Positions 1-8,622 of a stretch of 64,000 nucleotides of DNA are shown in pieces. This DNA comes from Telluria antibiotica. GTDB lineage: Bacteria; Pseudomonadota; Gammaproteobacteria; Burkholderiales; Burkholderiaceae_D. The notes below the pieces were generated by a model, which searched no databases, was not told where the DNA came from, and saw nothing but the letters and a program-made list of their open reading frames with translations. Positions within the stretch are counted from its first letter, which is position 1. Each line of letters begins with the position of its first letter. Location: positions 124,001 through 188,000 of the forward strand of contig NZ_JAAQOM010000007.1 in the NCBI RefSeq assembly GCF_011682055.1, read 5' to 3'. The position numbers were made by a program, and so were the translations under genes.

Positions 1-1653
1 TATCGCGCATGCTGGTGCAGCCGGGCGCGTTACACCGTCTTCGATGCGCATTACGGCGACGGGAGTGCGATCCGCGTCCTGACCGACGTCTGGAACACCG
101 ACCCGCACCGCTCGCCGAAGCTGCACGTGATCGCCGTGTGCGACCACCTGCTGCCGGGCTTCCACCGCTTGCCGCAGGCGGAGCCCGGCTTGACTGTCGA
201 CCTGGTCAGCGCGCCACTCGACGAGGCGCTCGCGCAGCTGACGGCGCGCGTCGACCTGTTCCGCCTGCACGACATCGAACAAGCCGGCACCGACTTCGCG
301 CGCCACGTCGCGCGCGTGGCCGCGCAGGATGCGCACCTGCTCGCGCAAGGCCTCACGCCAGCGCAGATCGACGCGCTGACGGCGCAAGGCTTCGTGTTCG
401 ATGCCGGTGGCCAGCACGCGCGCTTCGCCAGCCGCAAGCCGCGCGCGCCGGTACCGCCCGCGCCCGAGCGGCGCGCCATCGTGCTCGGTGCCGGCATCGC
501 CGGTGCCGCCGCCGCCGAACGCCTGTGCGCGCGCGGGTGGCAGGTGACCCTCGTCGACCGCCAACCGCAGCCCGCGATGGAAGCGTCGGGCAACCTGGCC
601 GGCATCTTCATGCCGCTGCTGTCGAAGGACGACAACGTGCCCACGCGCCTGACGCGCGCCGCCTACCTGTACGCGCTGCGCCACTGGGAACGGCTGGGCG
701 GCATCGGCCGCGCCATCGAGGGCGACACGTGCGGCGTGCTGCAGCTCGCGCGCGATGCCGACCATGCCGACGTGCAGCGCGCCATCGCCGCAGGCAAGTC
801 GCTGCCGCCCGATTTCGCCGAGTGGCTCGAGCGGCCCGCGGCGGAAGCCTTGCTCGGCCTGCCGGCGCCGGACGGCGGCTGGCTGTTCCGCGGCGCCGGC
901 TGGGCGCGGCCCGGCAGCGTGTGCGATGCAATGCTGGCAGCGTGCGGCGGTCGGCTCGAACGGCGCTTCGGCGTGGGCGACGTACGCATCGAGCGCACCG
1001 GCGAGCGCTGGCGCCTGACGGATGCGCATGGCGCCACGGTGGCGTGCGCGCCGAACCTGATCCTCGCCAACGGCAGCGGCGCCGTCGCCGTGCCGCAGGC
1101 TGCGCAGCTGCCCCTGACGACCTTGCGCGGGCAGGTGTCGCACGTGCCCGCCGGGATGGTGCCGAAGCTGCCCGTCGTGCTGTGCCGCGAAGCGTATCTG
1201 ACGCCGGCCGCCGGTGGCGTGTGCAGCGCCGGGGCGACGTACGATGCCGATCCGAACCCGGCGCTGTCGCCGGAAAGTCACGCGGAAAACCTGGAGCGCC
1301 TGCGCGGCCTGCTGTCCGATCCGCAGGCTGCCAGGGACGCGCCGCTGGAGGGCCGCGTGGGCTTTCGCTGCGTCGCGCCGGACCGGTTGCCGCTCGTCGG
1401 CCGCCTGCCGGACTTCGACGCGGCCGGCACCACCGAGCGCCTGCGCGACGTGCCGCGCCATCCAGGCCTGTACGCGTTGCTCGGGTATGCGTCGCGCGGC
1501 CTGATCTGGGCGGGCTTCTCCGCCGAATTGCTGGCCGCACAGATCGAAGGCGAGCCGCTGCCGCTGGAAGCCAGCCTCGTCGACGCGCTCGATCCGGCCC
1601 GCTTCGTGTTGCGCGCACGCCGCGCGCCGCGGGGTCCGCAGTCCGAAAATTGA
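1..1653 (+). CDS. mnmC: MnmC tRNA wobble-uridine modification protein, 5' truncated by window edge
   Basis: The reading frame is open from base 1, so the gene begins upstream of the window; about 550 residues are visible. MnmC acts on position 34 of tRNA: its FAD domain removes the carboxymethyl group of cmnm5(s2)U and its methyltransferase domain adds the final methyl. The FAD part is clear: a Rossmann GAGIAG motif at 487-504 is followed by a DAO-type fold up to the closing GYASRGLIWAGF motif near 1486-1521. The preceding region (1 to about 430) resembles the DUF752-type methyltransferase domain in layout, but the usual LDGFAPxxNP-type motif is replaced by an unrelated stretch near residues 42-50 after base 127, so methyl transfer may be lost. 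ATG 127 is internal, because homology-like sequence precedes it. The TGA at 1651 is followed by a GAAA-loop hairpin. Confidence 0.85.
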   Translation, partial: YRACWCSRARYTVFDAHYGDGSAIRVLTDVWNTDPHRSPKLHVIAVCDHLLPGFHRLPQAEPGLTVDLVSAPLDEALAQLTARVDLFRLHDIEQAGTDFARHVARVAAQDAHLLAQGLTPAQIDALTAQGFVFDAGGQHARFASRKPRAPVPPAPERRAIVLGAGIAGAAAAERLCARGWQVTLVDRQPQPAMEASGNLAGIFMPLLSKDDNVPTRLTRAAYLYALRHWERLGGIGRAIEGDTCGVLQLARDADHADVQRAIAAGKSLPPDFAEWLERPAAEALLGLPAPDGGWLFRGAGWARPGSVCDAMLAACGGRLERRFGVGDVRIERTGERWRLTDAHGATVACAPNLILANGSGAVAVPQAAQLPLTTLRGQVSHVPAGMVPKLPVVLCREAYLTPAAGGVCSAGATYDADPNPALSPESHAENLERLRGLLSDPQAARDAPLEGRVGFRCVAPDRLPLVGRLPDFDAAGTTERLRDVPRHPGLYALLGYASRGLIWAGFSAELLAAQIEGEPLPLEASLVDALDPARFVLRARRAPRGPQSEN

Positions 1654-1656
1654 TTT

Positions 1657-1674
1657 CTTTCGGGAAACCGAAAG
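1657..1674 (+). promoter_or_regulatory. Perfect 7-bp inverted repeat with GAAA loop after mnmC
   Basis: CTTTCGG (1657-1663), GAAA, CCGAAAG (1668-1674). It lies 4 bp after the mnmC stop and just upstream of a TATAAT box at 1684. No T-run follows, so a simple intrinsic terminator is unlikely. It overlaps the place where a -35 box would sit, so it could be an operator for the kinase/response regulator operon. Confidence 0.45.
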
Positions 1675-1683
1675 TTTCAAAGG

Positions 1684-1714
1684 TATAATGTGTGCAGAGC
1701 AACATTTCACACAT
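1684..1714 (+). promoter_or_regulatory. TATAAT box and ATGTGTG/CACACAT inverted repeat before the histidine kinase
   Basis: A perfect TATAAT is at 1684-1689 but no good -35 lies 16-18 bp upstream. ATGTGTG (1688-1694) and CACACAT (1708-1714) form a perfect 7-bp inverted repeat with a 13-nt loop immediately after it. If the -10 box is real, ATG 1688 cannot be the start and translation begins at ATG 1724. Confidence 0.4.
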
Positions 1715-1723
1715 GAGCCGGAC

Positions 1724-2449
1724 ATGGACGACGACACCCCCGACGCGCCAGAGCTGTCCCTGTTTCTCGCCTCGACCGCGCACGACATGAAGAACTCGAT
1801 CAGCGTCCTGTCCGGGACGCTGGAGCGGCTGCTGGTCGCGCATTCTTCCCGGCCCGCCGCGCAGACGGACCCGGAATACACGCAGATGGCGCACATGCTG
1901 TACCAGACGAAGCGCCTGAACGACAACCTGATGCAGCTGCTGGCGCTGTACAAGCAGGTGGGCACGCCCGCGTACCCGTTCGACATGCAGCCGCTCGAGC
2001 TGGGCCAGCTGGTCGACCAGGTGGTGGCGCTGGAGCGTGTGCTGCTGACGTCGCGCGGCGTGAAGCTGGAGCTGGATTACGACGCGGACCTCGTCTGGCA
2101 CCTCGACGAGGACCTGATCGTGGGCGTGCTGTCGCATGCGATCAACAACGCCATCCACTACACGTGCGACACGGTGCGCCTCGCGATCCGCGCAACGGAC
2201 GACGGCTGGCTCGAACTGCGCGTGGAAGACAACGGCCCCGGTTATCCGCCGGCGCTGCTGAAGGCGGGCGCGATCGCGACACGCGATACGGCGGCCGGCA
2301 TGAACTTCCTCACGAACAGCGCGGGCCTGGGGCTGTATTTTTCGAGCGAAGTCGCGCGCATGCACCGCCACCGCGAGCGCCGCGGCCTGCTCCGTCTCGA
2401 GAACGGCGGGCGTTACGGCGGCGGCTGTTTCATCCTGAACCTGCCATGA
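1724..2449 (+). CDS. Small soluble sensor histidine kinase
   Basis: A histidine kinase core without membrane segments or a recognisable sensor domain, about 241 residues from ATG 1724 (the frame also has an ATG at 1688, which overlaps a TATAAT box). The phospho-acceptor box reads STAHDMKNSISV, with the His about 20 residues from the chosen start. It is followed by an N-box (HAINNAIHYT), G1 (DNGPG) and G2 (GLGLYF) of the HATPase fold. It probably phosphorylates the receiver-TPR protein encoded next, whose ATG overlaps its stop codon as ATGA. The lack of an input domain suggests that the signal comes from a partner protein. Confidence 0.85.
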   Translation: MDDDTPDAPELSLFLASTAHDMKNSISVLSGTLERLLVAHSSRPAAQTDPEYTQMAHMLYQTKRLNDNLMQLLALYKQVGTPAYPFDMQPLELGQLVDQVVALERVLLTSRGVKLELDYDADLVWHLDEDLIVGVLSHAINNAIHYTCDTVRLAIRATDDGWLELRVEDNGPGYPPALLKAGAIATRDTAAGMNFLTNSAGLGLYFSSEVARMHRHRERRGLLRLENGGRYGGGCFILNLP

Positions 2450-4125
2450 ACGCACCCGGGAACGCGCCGGTGAAGACGGTGACCGAGATCGACTGGGCCG
2501 GCAAGAACTACCTCGTCGTCGACGATTTCGTCGGCGTGCGCCAGCTGCTGCGCGAAGCCTTGCGCAGCCTGGGCGCGAAGAACATCGACCAGGCATCGTC
2601 CGGCGGCGAGGCGATGGGGCTGCTCGCGCGCATCCGCTACGACGTCGTCCTGTGCGACTACAACCTCGGCGACGGCAAGAACGGCCAGCAGGTGCTGGAG
2701 GAAGCGCGCGTGCGCAACCTCGTCAACCCGAGCACCGTGTGGCTGATGGTGTCGGCCGAGAAGAGCGTGGAATCGGTGATGGGCGCGGCCGAGCACCAGC
2801 CGGACGCCTACCTGATCAAGCCGATCACGGAAGGCGTGCTGCTCACGCGCCTGAACCGCGTGTGGCACAAGAAGCAGGTCTTCCGCCTCATCGACCAGGC
2901 CTACGCCGAGAAGGACTACCTGCGCGCGGCGCGCATGTGCGACGCGGCGATGGAAGTGCACAAGGCGCACGAGATCGACCTGTTGCGCATGAAGGCGAAG
3001 CTGATGGAGAAGAGCGGCGAGCCGGATCGGGCGCGCGAGGTGTACGAGCGCGTGCTGGAACAGCGCGAATACCAGTGGGCGCGCTCCGGCATCGCCAAGA
3101 TCCGCATGGCCAACGGCGAATTCGAGCAGGCGCGCCAGGCCTTCCAGAGCGTGATCGCGGAGAACCGCTACTACATCGACGCCTACGACCAGCTCGCGCT
3201 CGCGTACCAGAACATGGGGAAGCTGGACGAGGCCTGCGCCATCCTCGAACGGGCCGCGAAGCTGTCGCCGAATTCCGTGCCGCGCCAGCGCAACCTCGGG
3301 AACGTCGCGCTCAAGGTGGGCAATGTGCAGATCGCGGAGAAGGCCTTCCGCAAGTGCATCGCGATCGGCGAATACTCGATCATGAAGACGCCCGACGCCT
3401 ACCTCGGGCTGGCACGCGTGTGCGGCCAGAAGAACGACGCGAAGGAAGCGTTGCAGCTGCTGGCGCAAGCCCAGCGCGAATTCGCCGCGGACCATCCGGA
3501 CATCGCGCTGCGCTCGAAGATCACGGAGGGCCTCGTCTACCACGAGAGCGGCGACTACCGGCGCGCGCGCAAGGCGGGCGACGAGCTGGAAGCCCTGCTG
3601 AACGCGACGGACAACCGGCCCGACATCCCGACCTGCCTGGAACTGGCCACGTTGCTGTTCGCCGTCGGCGTGAAGGACGCGCCGGCCGACCTGCTGTGCT
3701 ACGTCATCCGCAACAACCACGACAATCCGCTGCTGCTCGACGAGGTGCAGAAGATCTTCGAAAAGGCGCGCCTGGGCGACGAGGGCCTGGAACTGATCCG
3801 CGCATCGAAGAAGGAAGCGACGGACCTGATGAACCAGGGCGTGCTGCTGTGGAAGACGGGCAAGCTGAAGGACGCCGTGACGTGGATGCGCGAGGCGCGC
3901 AAGAAGGTCCCGAACAACCAGCGCATCCTGTTCAACGCGGCCCAGATCCTCGTCTCGCACCTGCAGCAGCACGGCTACGACACGGCGCTGTCCGCCGAAG
4001 CCTACGACGTGCTGCACCACGTCGACCGGCTGCTGCCGGGGCAGCAGCGTTTTGCGCAACTCATGGAGCAGTTGGCGCAGTTGCAGCCGGTGGCGGAGCG
4101 TGGGGCGGTGGATGAGGTGGCTTGA
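2446..4125 (+). CDS. Response regulator with receiver domain and TPR output
   Basis: A 559-residue protein. The receiver domain spans residues 20-140, with an acidic pair in VVDDF, phospho-acceptor Asp71 in LCDYNLGD and Lys125 in YLIKP. The remainder (about 150-550) is helical repeat sequence with recognisable TPR units such as AREVYERVL, AYQNMGKLDEACAILERA and VGNVQIAEKAFRKCI. There is no DNA-binding domain, so output is presumably through protein-protein contacts. It overlaps the kinase by ATGA coupling, which makes the two a cognate pair. Receiver-TPR regulators are known in Pseudomonas and betaproteobacteria, mostly without an assigned role. Confidence 0.85.
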   Translation: MNAPGNAPVKTVTEIDWAGKNYLVVDDFVGVRQLLREALRSLGAKNIDQASSGGEAMGLLARIRYDVVLCDYNLGDGKNGQQVLEEARVRNLVNPSTVWLMVSAEKSVESVMGAAEHQPDAYLIKPITEGVLLTRLNRVWHKKQVFRLIDQAYAEKDYLRAARMCDAAMEVHKAHEIDLLRMKAKLMEKSGEPDRAREVYERVLEQREYQWARSGIAKIRMANGEFEQARQAFQSVIAENRYYIDAYDQLALAYQNMGKLDEACAILERAAKLSPNSVPRQRNLGNVALKVGNVQIAEKAFRKCIAIGEYSIMKTPDAYLGLARVCGQKNDAKEALQLLAQAQREFAADHPDIALRSKITEGLVYHESGDYRRARKAGDELEALLNATDNRPDIPTCLELATLLFAVGVKDAPADLLCYVIRNNHDNPLLLDEVQKIFEKARLGDEGLELIRASKKEATDLMNQGVLLWKTGKLKDAVTWMREARKKVPNNQRILFNAAQILVSHLQQHGYDTALSAEAYDVLHHVDRLLPGQQRFAQLMEQLAQLQPVAERGAVDEVA

Positions 4126-4225
4126 TCGGCCAGTAAATTCCGCTACGCGATCTGGTGAAAATCATAACGCCGGCGGCGCGGACCGCCGTGTGAGAATTTC
4201 GGCCTGACTAACTGCGGAGGGCTGC

Positions 4226-6385
4226 ATGCGCATCGAATGGACGAACCCATCCCCGAACGGCGTGTCGCGCCGCGGCTTCCTGAAGTCCGCCGGCGGGCTT
4301 GTACTGGGCTTCGTCGTGCCCGGCGCCGCGCGCGCGGGCGCGACGGCACCCGCCGCACCCAACGCGTTCCTGCGCATCGCGCCGGACGGCACGATCACGG
4401 TGATGGTCGACCGCCTCGAATTCGGCCAGGGCGTGCACACGGCGCTGCCAATGCTGATCGCCGAAGAACTCGACGCGGACTGGTCGCAGATGCGCGGCGC
4501 GCTGGCGCCCGCGGCCAGCGCCTACAACGATCCGCTGTTCGGCATCCAGATGACGGGCGGTTCGATCTCCGTGTCGCACTCGTTCACGCACTACCGCGAA
4601 ATCGGCGCCCGCGCCCGCGCGATGCTGGTCGCGGCGGCGGCCGAGCGGTGGCAGGTCGAGGCGGCGCAGTGCACGACGGCGAAGGGCGTCGTCTTCGGCC
4701 CCGGCGGCCGCAAGGCCCGTTATGGCGCGCTGGCCGATGCCGCGATGGCGCAGCCCGTGCCGGCGACGGTCAAGCTGAAGGACGCGAAGGATTTCCGCTG
4801 CATCGGCAAGCCATTCCTCCGCCTCGATGCACGCGCGAAGGCGAGCGGCAGGCAGCAGTTCGGCATCGACTTCGCGCTGCCCGGCATGAAGGTGGCCGTG
4901 ATCGCGCGCCCGCCCGTGTTCGGCGCGCGGGTGCGCAGCGTCGACGCCGCCAAGGCCAGGGCGATCAAGGGCGTCGTCGACGTGGTCGAGGTAGCGGCGG
5001 GCAGTGGCGGCCGCGGCGTGGCCGTCATCGCGGACGGTTACTGGCCCGCGACCCAGGGCCGCGCCGCGCTGGCGATCGATTGGGACACGAGCGCAGTCGA
5101 CAAGCCGGATTCAAGCCGGCAGATGCGCGCGTACCGTGCGCTCGCCGCGAGCCCGGGCTTGCCGGCCAGCGTGGCAGACACCGGCCGGCTGGCATCGGCA
5201 CCGAAGACGATTGCGGCCGTCTACGAATTTCCCTACCTGGCGCACGCCCCGATGGAGCCGGTCAATTGCGTGGTCGATCTCCAGGGCGACCGGTGCACGG
5301 TGTGGGCCGGCGTGCAGTTCCAGACCTTTGACCGCGCCGCCATCGCCACCGCCACGGGCCTGGCGCCGGAGCGCGTCACATTGCACACGATGATGTCGGG
5401 CGGCGGTTTCGGCCGGCGCGGGGTGACGACGTCGGACGACCTGGTCGAAGCCGTCAACGTCGCGAAGGCGTACGGACGGGGGGCCGTGAAAGTCGTCTGG
5501 AGCCGCGAAGACGACATCAGGGGCGGCTACTATCGCCCGTCACACGTCCACAAGGTCGATATCGGGCTCGATGCCGACGGCGACGTCGTCGCGTGGAACC
5601 ACGTGATCGTCGGCCAGGCCATCAGTGCCGGCACGCCGTTCGAAGGCGCGTTGATCAAGGACGGCATCGATTCCACGACGACGGAAGGCATCGCGGGGAT
5701 GTATGACTTACCTGTGAACCTGTCGGTCCACCACCCCAAGGCGAACGTGCCCGTGCTGTGGTGGCGCGGCTCGGCCTCCACGCACACGGCCTTCGTGATG
5801 GAGACGCTGGTGGACGAGGCGGCCCATGCGGCCGGCGTCGATCCCGTCGCGTACCGGCGCAAGCTGCTGGGTGCGACGAAGCCGCGGCATCTGGCGGCGC
5901 TCGACCTGGCCGTGGCGAAGTCCGGCTATGGCACACGGACGCTGCCCGTCGGCCGAGCCTGGGGCGTGGCCATGCACGGGATGGCGGGCAGCGTCGTGGC
6001 CTACGTGGTCGAAGCGTCGGTGGAGAAGGGTCTGCCCAGGCTGCACAAGGTCACGGCCGGCGTGCATTGCAACCTGGCCGTCAATCCGCTCGCGATCGAG
6101 GCGCAGGTGCAGGGCGCCGTGCTGATGGCCGTCGGCACGACGTTGCCGGGTGCCGCCGTCACGTTCAAGGACGGTGCCGTCGAACAGAGGAATTTCGGCG
6201 ATTACACGGTGGCGCGCATGCCGGACATGCCGCACGTGGACGTGTTCATCGTGCCGTCCGGCGAGCCGCCCAGCGGCATGGGCGAGCCGGGCCTGCCGCC
6301 GCTGGCGCCGGCCTTCGCCAACGCCGTGTTCAGGCTCACCGGCAAGCGCTTGCGCAAGCTGCCGTTCGACCTCGATGCGGCGTGA
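4226..6385 (+). CDS. Tat-exported molybdopterin-dependent oxidoreductase large subunit (IorB/aldehyde dehydrogenase type)
   Basis: A 719-residue member of the xanthine dehydrogenase family, closest in layout to isoquinoline 1-oxidoreductase beta subunits and membrane aldehyde dehydrogenase large subunits. A twin-arginine signal (SRRGFLK, residues 14-20) and hydrophobic stretch ending near AARA indicate export of the folded protein. The Moco-binding SGGGFGRRG motif lies near residue 392 and the family's C-terminal GEPGLPPLAPAFANAVF, with the likely catalytic Glu, lies near residue 687. GGAGG precedes ATG 4226. These enzymes normally pair with a small [2Fe-2S] subunit and often a cytochrome c subunit. 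Neither is encoded on either side, so a partner must come from elsewhere. The substrate is unknown. Confidence 0.85.
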   Translation: MRIEWTNPSPNGVSRRGFLKSAGGLVLGFVVPGAARAGATAPAAPNAFLRIAPDGTITVMVDRLEFGQGVHTALPMLIAEELDADWSQMRGALAPAASAYNDPLFGIQMTGGSISVSHSFTHYREIGARARAMLVAAAAERWQVEAAQCTTAKGVVFGPGGRKARYGALADAAMAQPVPATVKLKDAKDFRCIGKPFLRLDARAKASGRQQFGIDFALPGMKVAVIARPPVFGARVRSVDAAKARAIKGVVDVVEVAAGSGGRGVAVIADGYWPATQGRAALAIDWDTSAVDKPDSSRQMRAYRALAASPGLPASVADTGRLASAPKTIAAVYEFPYLAHAPMEPVNCVVDLQGDRCTVWAGVQFQTFDRAAIATATGLAPERVTLHTMMSGGGFGRRGVTTSDDLVEAVNVAKAYGRGAVKVVWSREDDIRGGYYRPSHVHKVDIGLDADGDVVAWNHVIVGQAISAGTPFEGALIKDGIDSTTTEGIAGMYDLPVNLSVHHPKANVPVLWWRGSASTHTAFVMETLVDEAAHAAGVDPVAYRRKLLGATKPRHLAALDLAVAKSGYGTRTLPVGRAWGVAMHGMAGSVVAYVVEASVEKGLPRLHKVTAGVHCNLAVNPLAIEAQVQGAVLMAVGTTLPGAAVTFKDGAVEQRNFGDYTVARMPDMPHVDVFIVPSGEPPSGMGEPGLPPLAPAFANAVFRLTGKRLRKLPFDLDAA

Positions 6386-6402
6386 GTTCGCGCCGGATCA
6401 GC

Positions 6403-6510
6403 CCGGCTGCCGCTTCCATTCGGCGTAGCGTTGCGCGATGACGGGCGCGAGCCGGTCGTACGTGTCCCACGTGTCGGGGAAGTGGGACTGCCAGGATACG
6501 TCGTCGTATC
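6403..6510 (-). pseudogene. Possible C-terminal coding remnant (about 36 codons)
   Basis: On the minus strand downstream of phaM there is a stretch of about 36 codons starting YDDVSWQSHFPD and ending EWKRQPG with a TGA. Nearly every codon ends in G or C and the composition is rich in Trp, Tyr and Asp, as in a real protein. There is no ATG, GTG or TTG start, and a TAA in frame closes it just upstream. It reads as the tail of a gene whose front is gone, or as a product of frameshifting out of phaM. I do not recognise the family. Confidence 0.35.
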
Positions 6511-7320
6511 TTACGGCGCGCCTTTATCCGTCTTGGACCGGCTCGGACGCTTGCCGTTGCCGCCCTCGCTGCCGTTGCCGGCGCTCGTCGCGCCGTTGCC
6601 GGCTTTCGGCGCAGGTTGAGCCGGCTCCGCCTTGGGCGCACCACCGGCATTCTCGGCCGGTGCCGGTGCCGGTGCCGGTGCCGGCGCCATCGCACTCGCA
6701 ACTGCCTGCGTAAATTGATCCTGCAACATGTTCCACCACGCGACGGCGGCCGGCATCGCCATCGACGCCGCGTTGGCCTGCGGGTCCGGTGCGGCGGATG
6801 CTTGCGGTGCCGCCGTGCCCGGCTGTGCCGTGCCGCCGCCGCCCGTGCTGCTCGCGTTGCCTGCATCGGCTGCGCCCGGCGCGGCCACAAACGGTGCCGG
6901 CGCACCCGGTTTCACAGCGGGCGCGGCCGGTGCCGCCGTCTTCGCTGCAGCACCGCCCTGGGCCGGCGCACCGAAGAAGGCCGCGAACGGCGTGGCGCCC
7001 ATCTTTTCCGCGCTGACGCCGGACTGGCGCATCGCTTCGGCCATCGACGCGCCCATCGATTTCAAGGTCGCCAGCGTGCCGCGCTGCACCTCGAGGGTCT
7101 GGATGGTTCCGCGCAGCATCGTGAGATTCAGGTTTAGCCAGGATTCGACGGCCCGCAAGTCGGCGATCCGTTTCTCCAGGTCGTCGGTCGACATGGGGGG
7201 CGTCGCGATCCCGGGCATGCCGGGCAGGCCGGTGCCGGGGATCTGCATCGATCCCCACAGGTTCTTGACGAAGTCGAGCGTGTCCGTCATGCCAGGCATG
7301 GGCGCGGAGGGTTTCAGCAT
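6511..7320 (-). CDS. phaM: PhaM-type polyhydroxyalkanoate granule regulatory protein
   Basis: PhaM links PHB granules to the nucleoid and activates PHA synthase in Cupriavidus. This 269-residue protein has the family N-terminus with DTLDFVKNLWGSM (residues 13-25), then a helical segment with DDLEKRIADLRAVESWLNLN and LRGTIQTLEVQRGTLATLK. After that comes a long Ala/Pro-rich linker with an (AP)n run encoded by GGTGCC repeats near 6655-6690, and a basic tail (GKRPSRSKTDKG) that may bind DNA as in PhaM. An AGGGAGA ribosome site precedes ATG 7320. No PHA synthase or phasin gene is in the window. Confidence 0.75.
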   Translation of the reverse strand: MLKPSAPMPGMTDTLDFVKNLWGSMQIPGTGLPGMPGIATPPMSTDDLEKRIADLRAVESWLNLNLTMLRGTIQTLEVQRGTLATLKSMGASMAEAMRQSGVSAEKMGATPFAAFFGAPAQGGAAAKTAAPAAPAVKPGAPAPFVAAPGAADAGNASSTGGGGTAQPGTAAPQASAAPDPQANAASMAMPAAVAWWNMLQDQFTQAVASAMAPAPAPAPAPAENAGGAPKAEPAQPAPKAGNGATSAGNGSEGGNGKRPSRSKTDKGAP

Positions 7321-7442
7321 GGTGGTCTCCCTGATTGGTCGCCGCTAGCGTAACAGATAAATAAGACCGGACATAGATGCGAATGGATATGCGGCGACGC
7401 GTGCGGACGGCCCCGCGCCGGCGGACCGGCTACACTAGGCGG

Positions 7443-8609
7443 ATGAGTACCGCCCATGCTCTCATCCGTCGCCGCCGGCAACTGGTGCTCGGTGCCCTCA
7501 CGGTCGTGCTGCACGTGCTCGTGTTTCGCTGGTTCGCGGGCCAGATGGGCCACGTGCCCGAGCGGGCCTTCCGCGCTGCACGCGTGACCGTGGCGGAATT
7601 GGTCGAGGCGCCCAAGCCGCCCCCGCCACCGCCCGTGCCGCCGCCGCGGCCGGCGCTGGTGCAGCCGCCGTTGCCGGAGGTGGCCCCTGTGCCGGTCGAG
7701 CTCGCGCCGCCGCCTGCTGCTGCCGGCACGGCCGACGCCAGCGCATCCGCTGCCGGCGCGCCCGCGCCGACGCCGGAAACGGACGCTGTCGCCGCCGCAG
7801 GGCGGCAAACGGGGCAGGATGGCGCCGCCGCCGGCCCGGGAGCCGTACAATCGGGGCAGCCAGCGAAACAAGAGGCGCCTGCACAAACGAATGCCCAGGC
7901 CGACGCGGCCGCGAAGCCTGCGGCCGCGGCGCCGGAAACGCGTCATTACAAGGTCGACATGCCGCCGTCGGCCGACATCAAGCTCGACGTCGCGCGCACG
8001 GACGCGAACGGCACGAAGTGGAGCGGCGATGCGCTGCTGTCGTGGCGGGTGACGCCGTCCAGCTACCGGGTCCAGGTCGAGGCCGGCATCGGCGTGCTGT
8101 TCGCGCACGTGAACCTGCTGACCCTGACCAGCGAGGGGACGGTTGGAGACGAAGGATTCGTCCCCACCTTGATGACGGAGAAGCGGCGCGGGCGCGCCAT
8201 GACGGCGACGCATTTCAATCGCCAGGACGGCACGCTGACGTTTTCGGCGTCGGCGGCGAAGTATCCGCTCGTGCCGGGCGCGCAGGACAAGGCCAGCGTG
8301 CCGCTGCAACTGACGGCCATCGCGCGCGCCGATCCGAAACAATTGTCGGGAAATATCGACATCCTTGTCGGCGAAGATCGCGACGCAAGCGTTTTTACCT
8401 TCATGGTGGCCGGACAGGAACAGATCGACACCCGCCTGGGCCGCATCGCGACGTGGCATCTCGTGCGGCCGCCCAAGCCCGGCTCGTACAACTCGCGCCT
8501 GGAATTGTGGCTGGCGCCCGGTTACGGCTGGTATCCGGTCCAGATCCGCAACGTCGAGGCGAGCGGGGCCGTGACGACGCAGACCGTGAACAATATCGCA
8601 ATCAAATGA
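7443..8609 (+). CDS. DUF3108 protein with TonB-like N-terminus
   Basis: A 388-residue protein. The N-terminus has a positively charged start and one membrane segment (about residues 14-32), followed by a long Pro/Ala-rich stretch (about 55-160) like the periplasm-spanning linker of TonB. The C-terminal half (about 165-388) is a DUF3108 domain with the marker phrases PPSADIKLDVART and LWLAPGYGWYPVQIRN. AGGCGG precedes ATG 7443. The next gene encodes a second DUF3108 domain of the same design. Function is unknown; an anchored periplasmic role is inferred from topology. Confidence 0.7.
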   Translation: MSTAHALIRRRRQLVLGALTVVLHVLVFRWFAGQMGHVPERAFRAARVTVAELVEAPKPPPPPPVPPPRPALVQPPLPEVAPVPVELAPPPAAAGTADASASAAGAPAPTPETDAVAAAGRQTGQDGAAAGPGAVQSGQPAKQEAPAQTNAQADAAAKPAAAAPETRHYKVDMPPSADIKLDVARTDANGTKWSGDALLSWRVTPSSYRVQVEAGIGVLFAHVNLLTLTSEGTVGDEGFVPTLMTEKRRGRAMTATHFNRQDGTLTFSASAAKYPLVPGAQDKASVPLQLTAIARADPKQLSGNIDILVGEDRDASVFTFMVAGQEQIDTRLGRIATWHLVRPPKPGSYNSRLELWLAPGYGWYPVQIRNVEASGAVTTQTVNNIAIK

Positions 8610-8622
8610 GCAGGAGCTTGAA

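Noticed and set aside
127..129. ATG 127 as the real start of mnmC
   Set aside because: The frame is open back to base 1, and the upstream codons read as protein consistent with the methyltransferase domain.
2413..4059. Long open frame antisense to the receiver-TPR gene
   Set aside because: The composition is low-complexity Arg/His/Val and there is no start signal; the plus-strand protein has receiver motifs.
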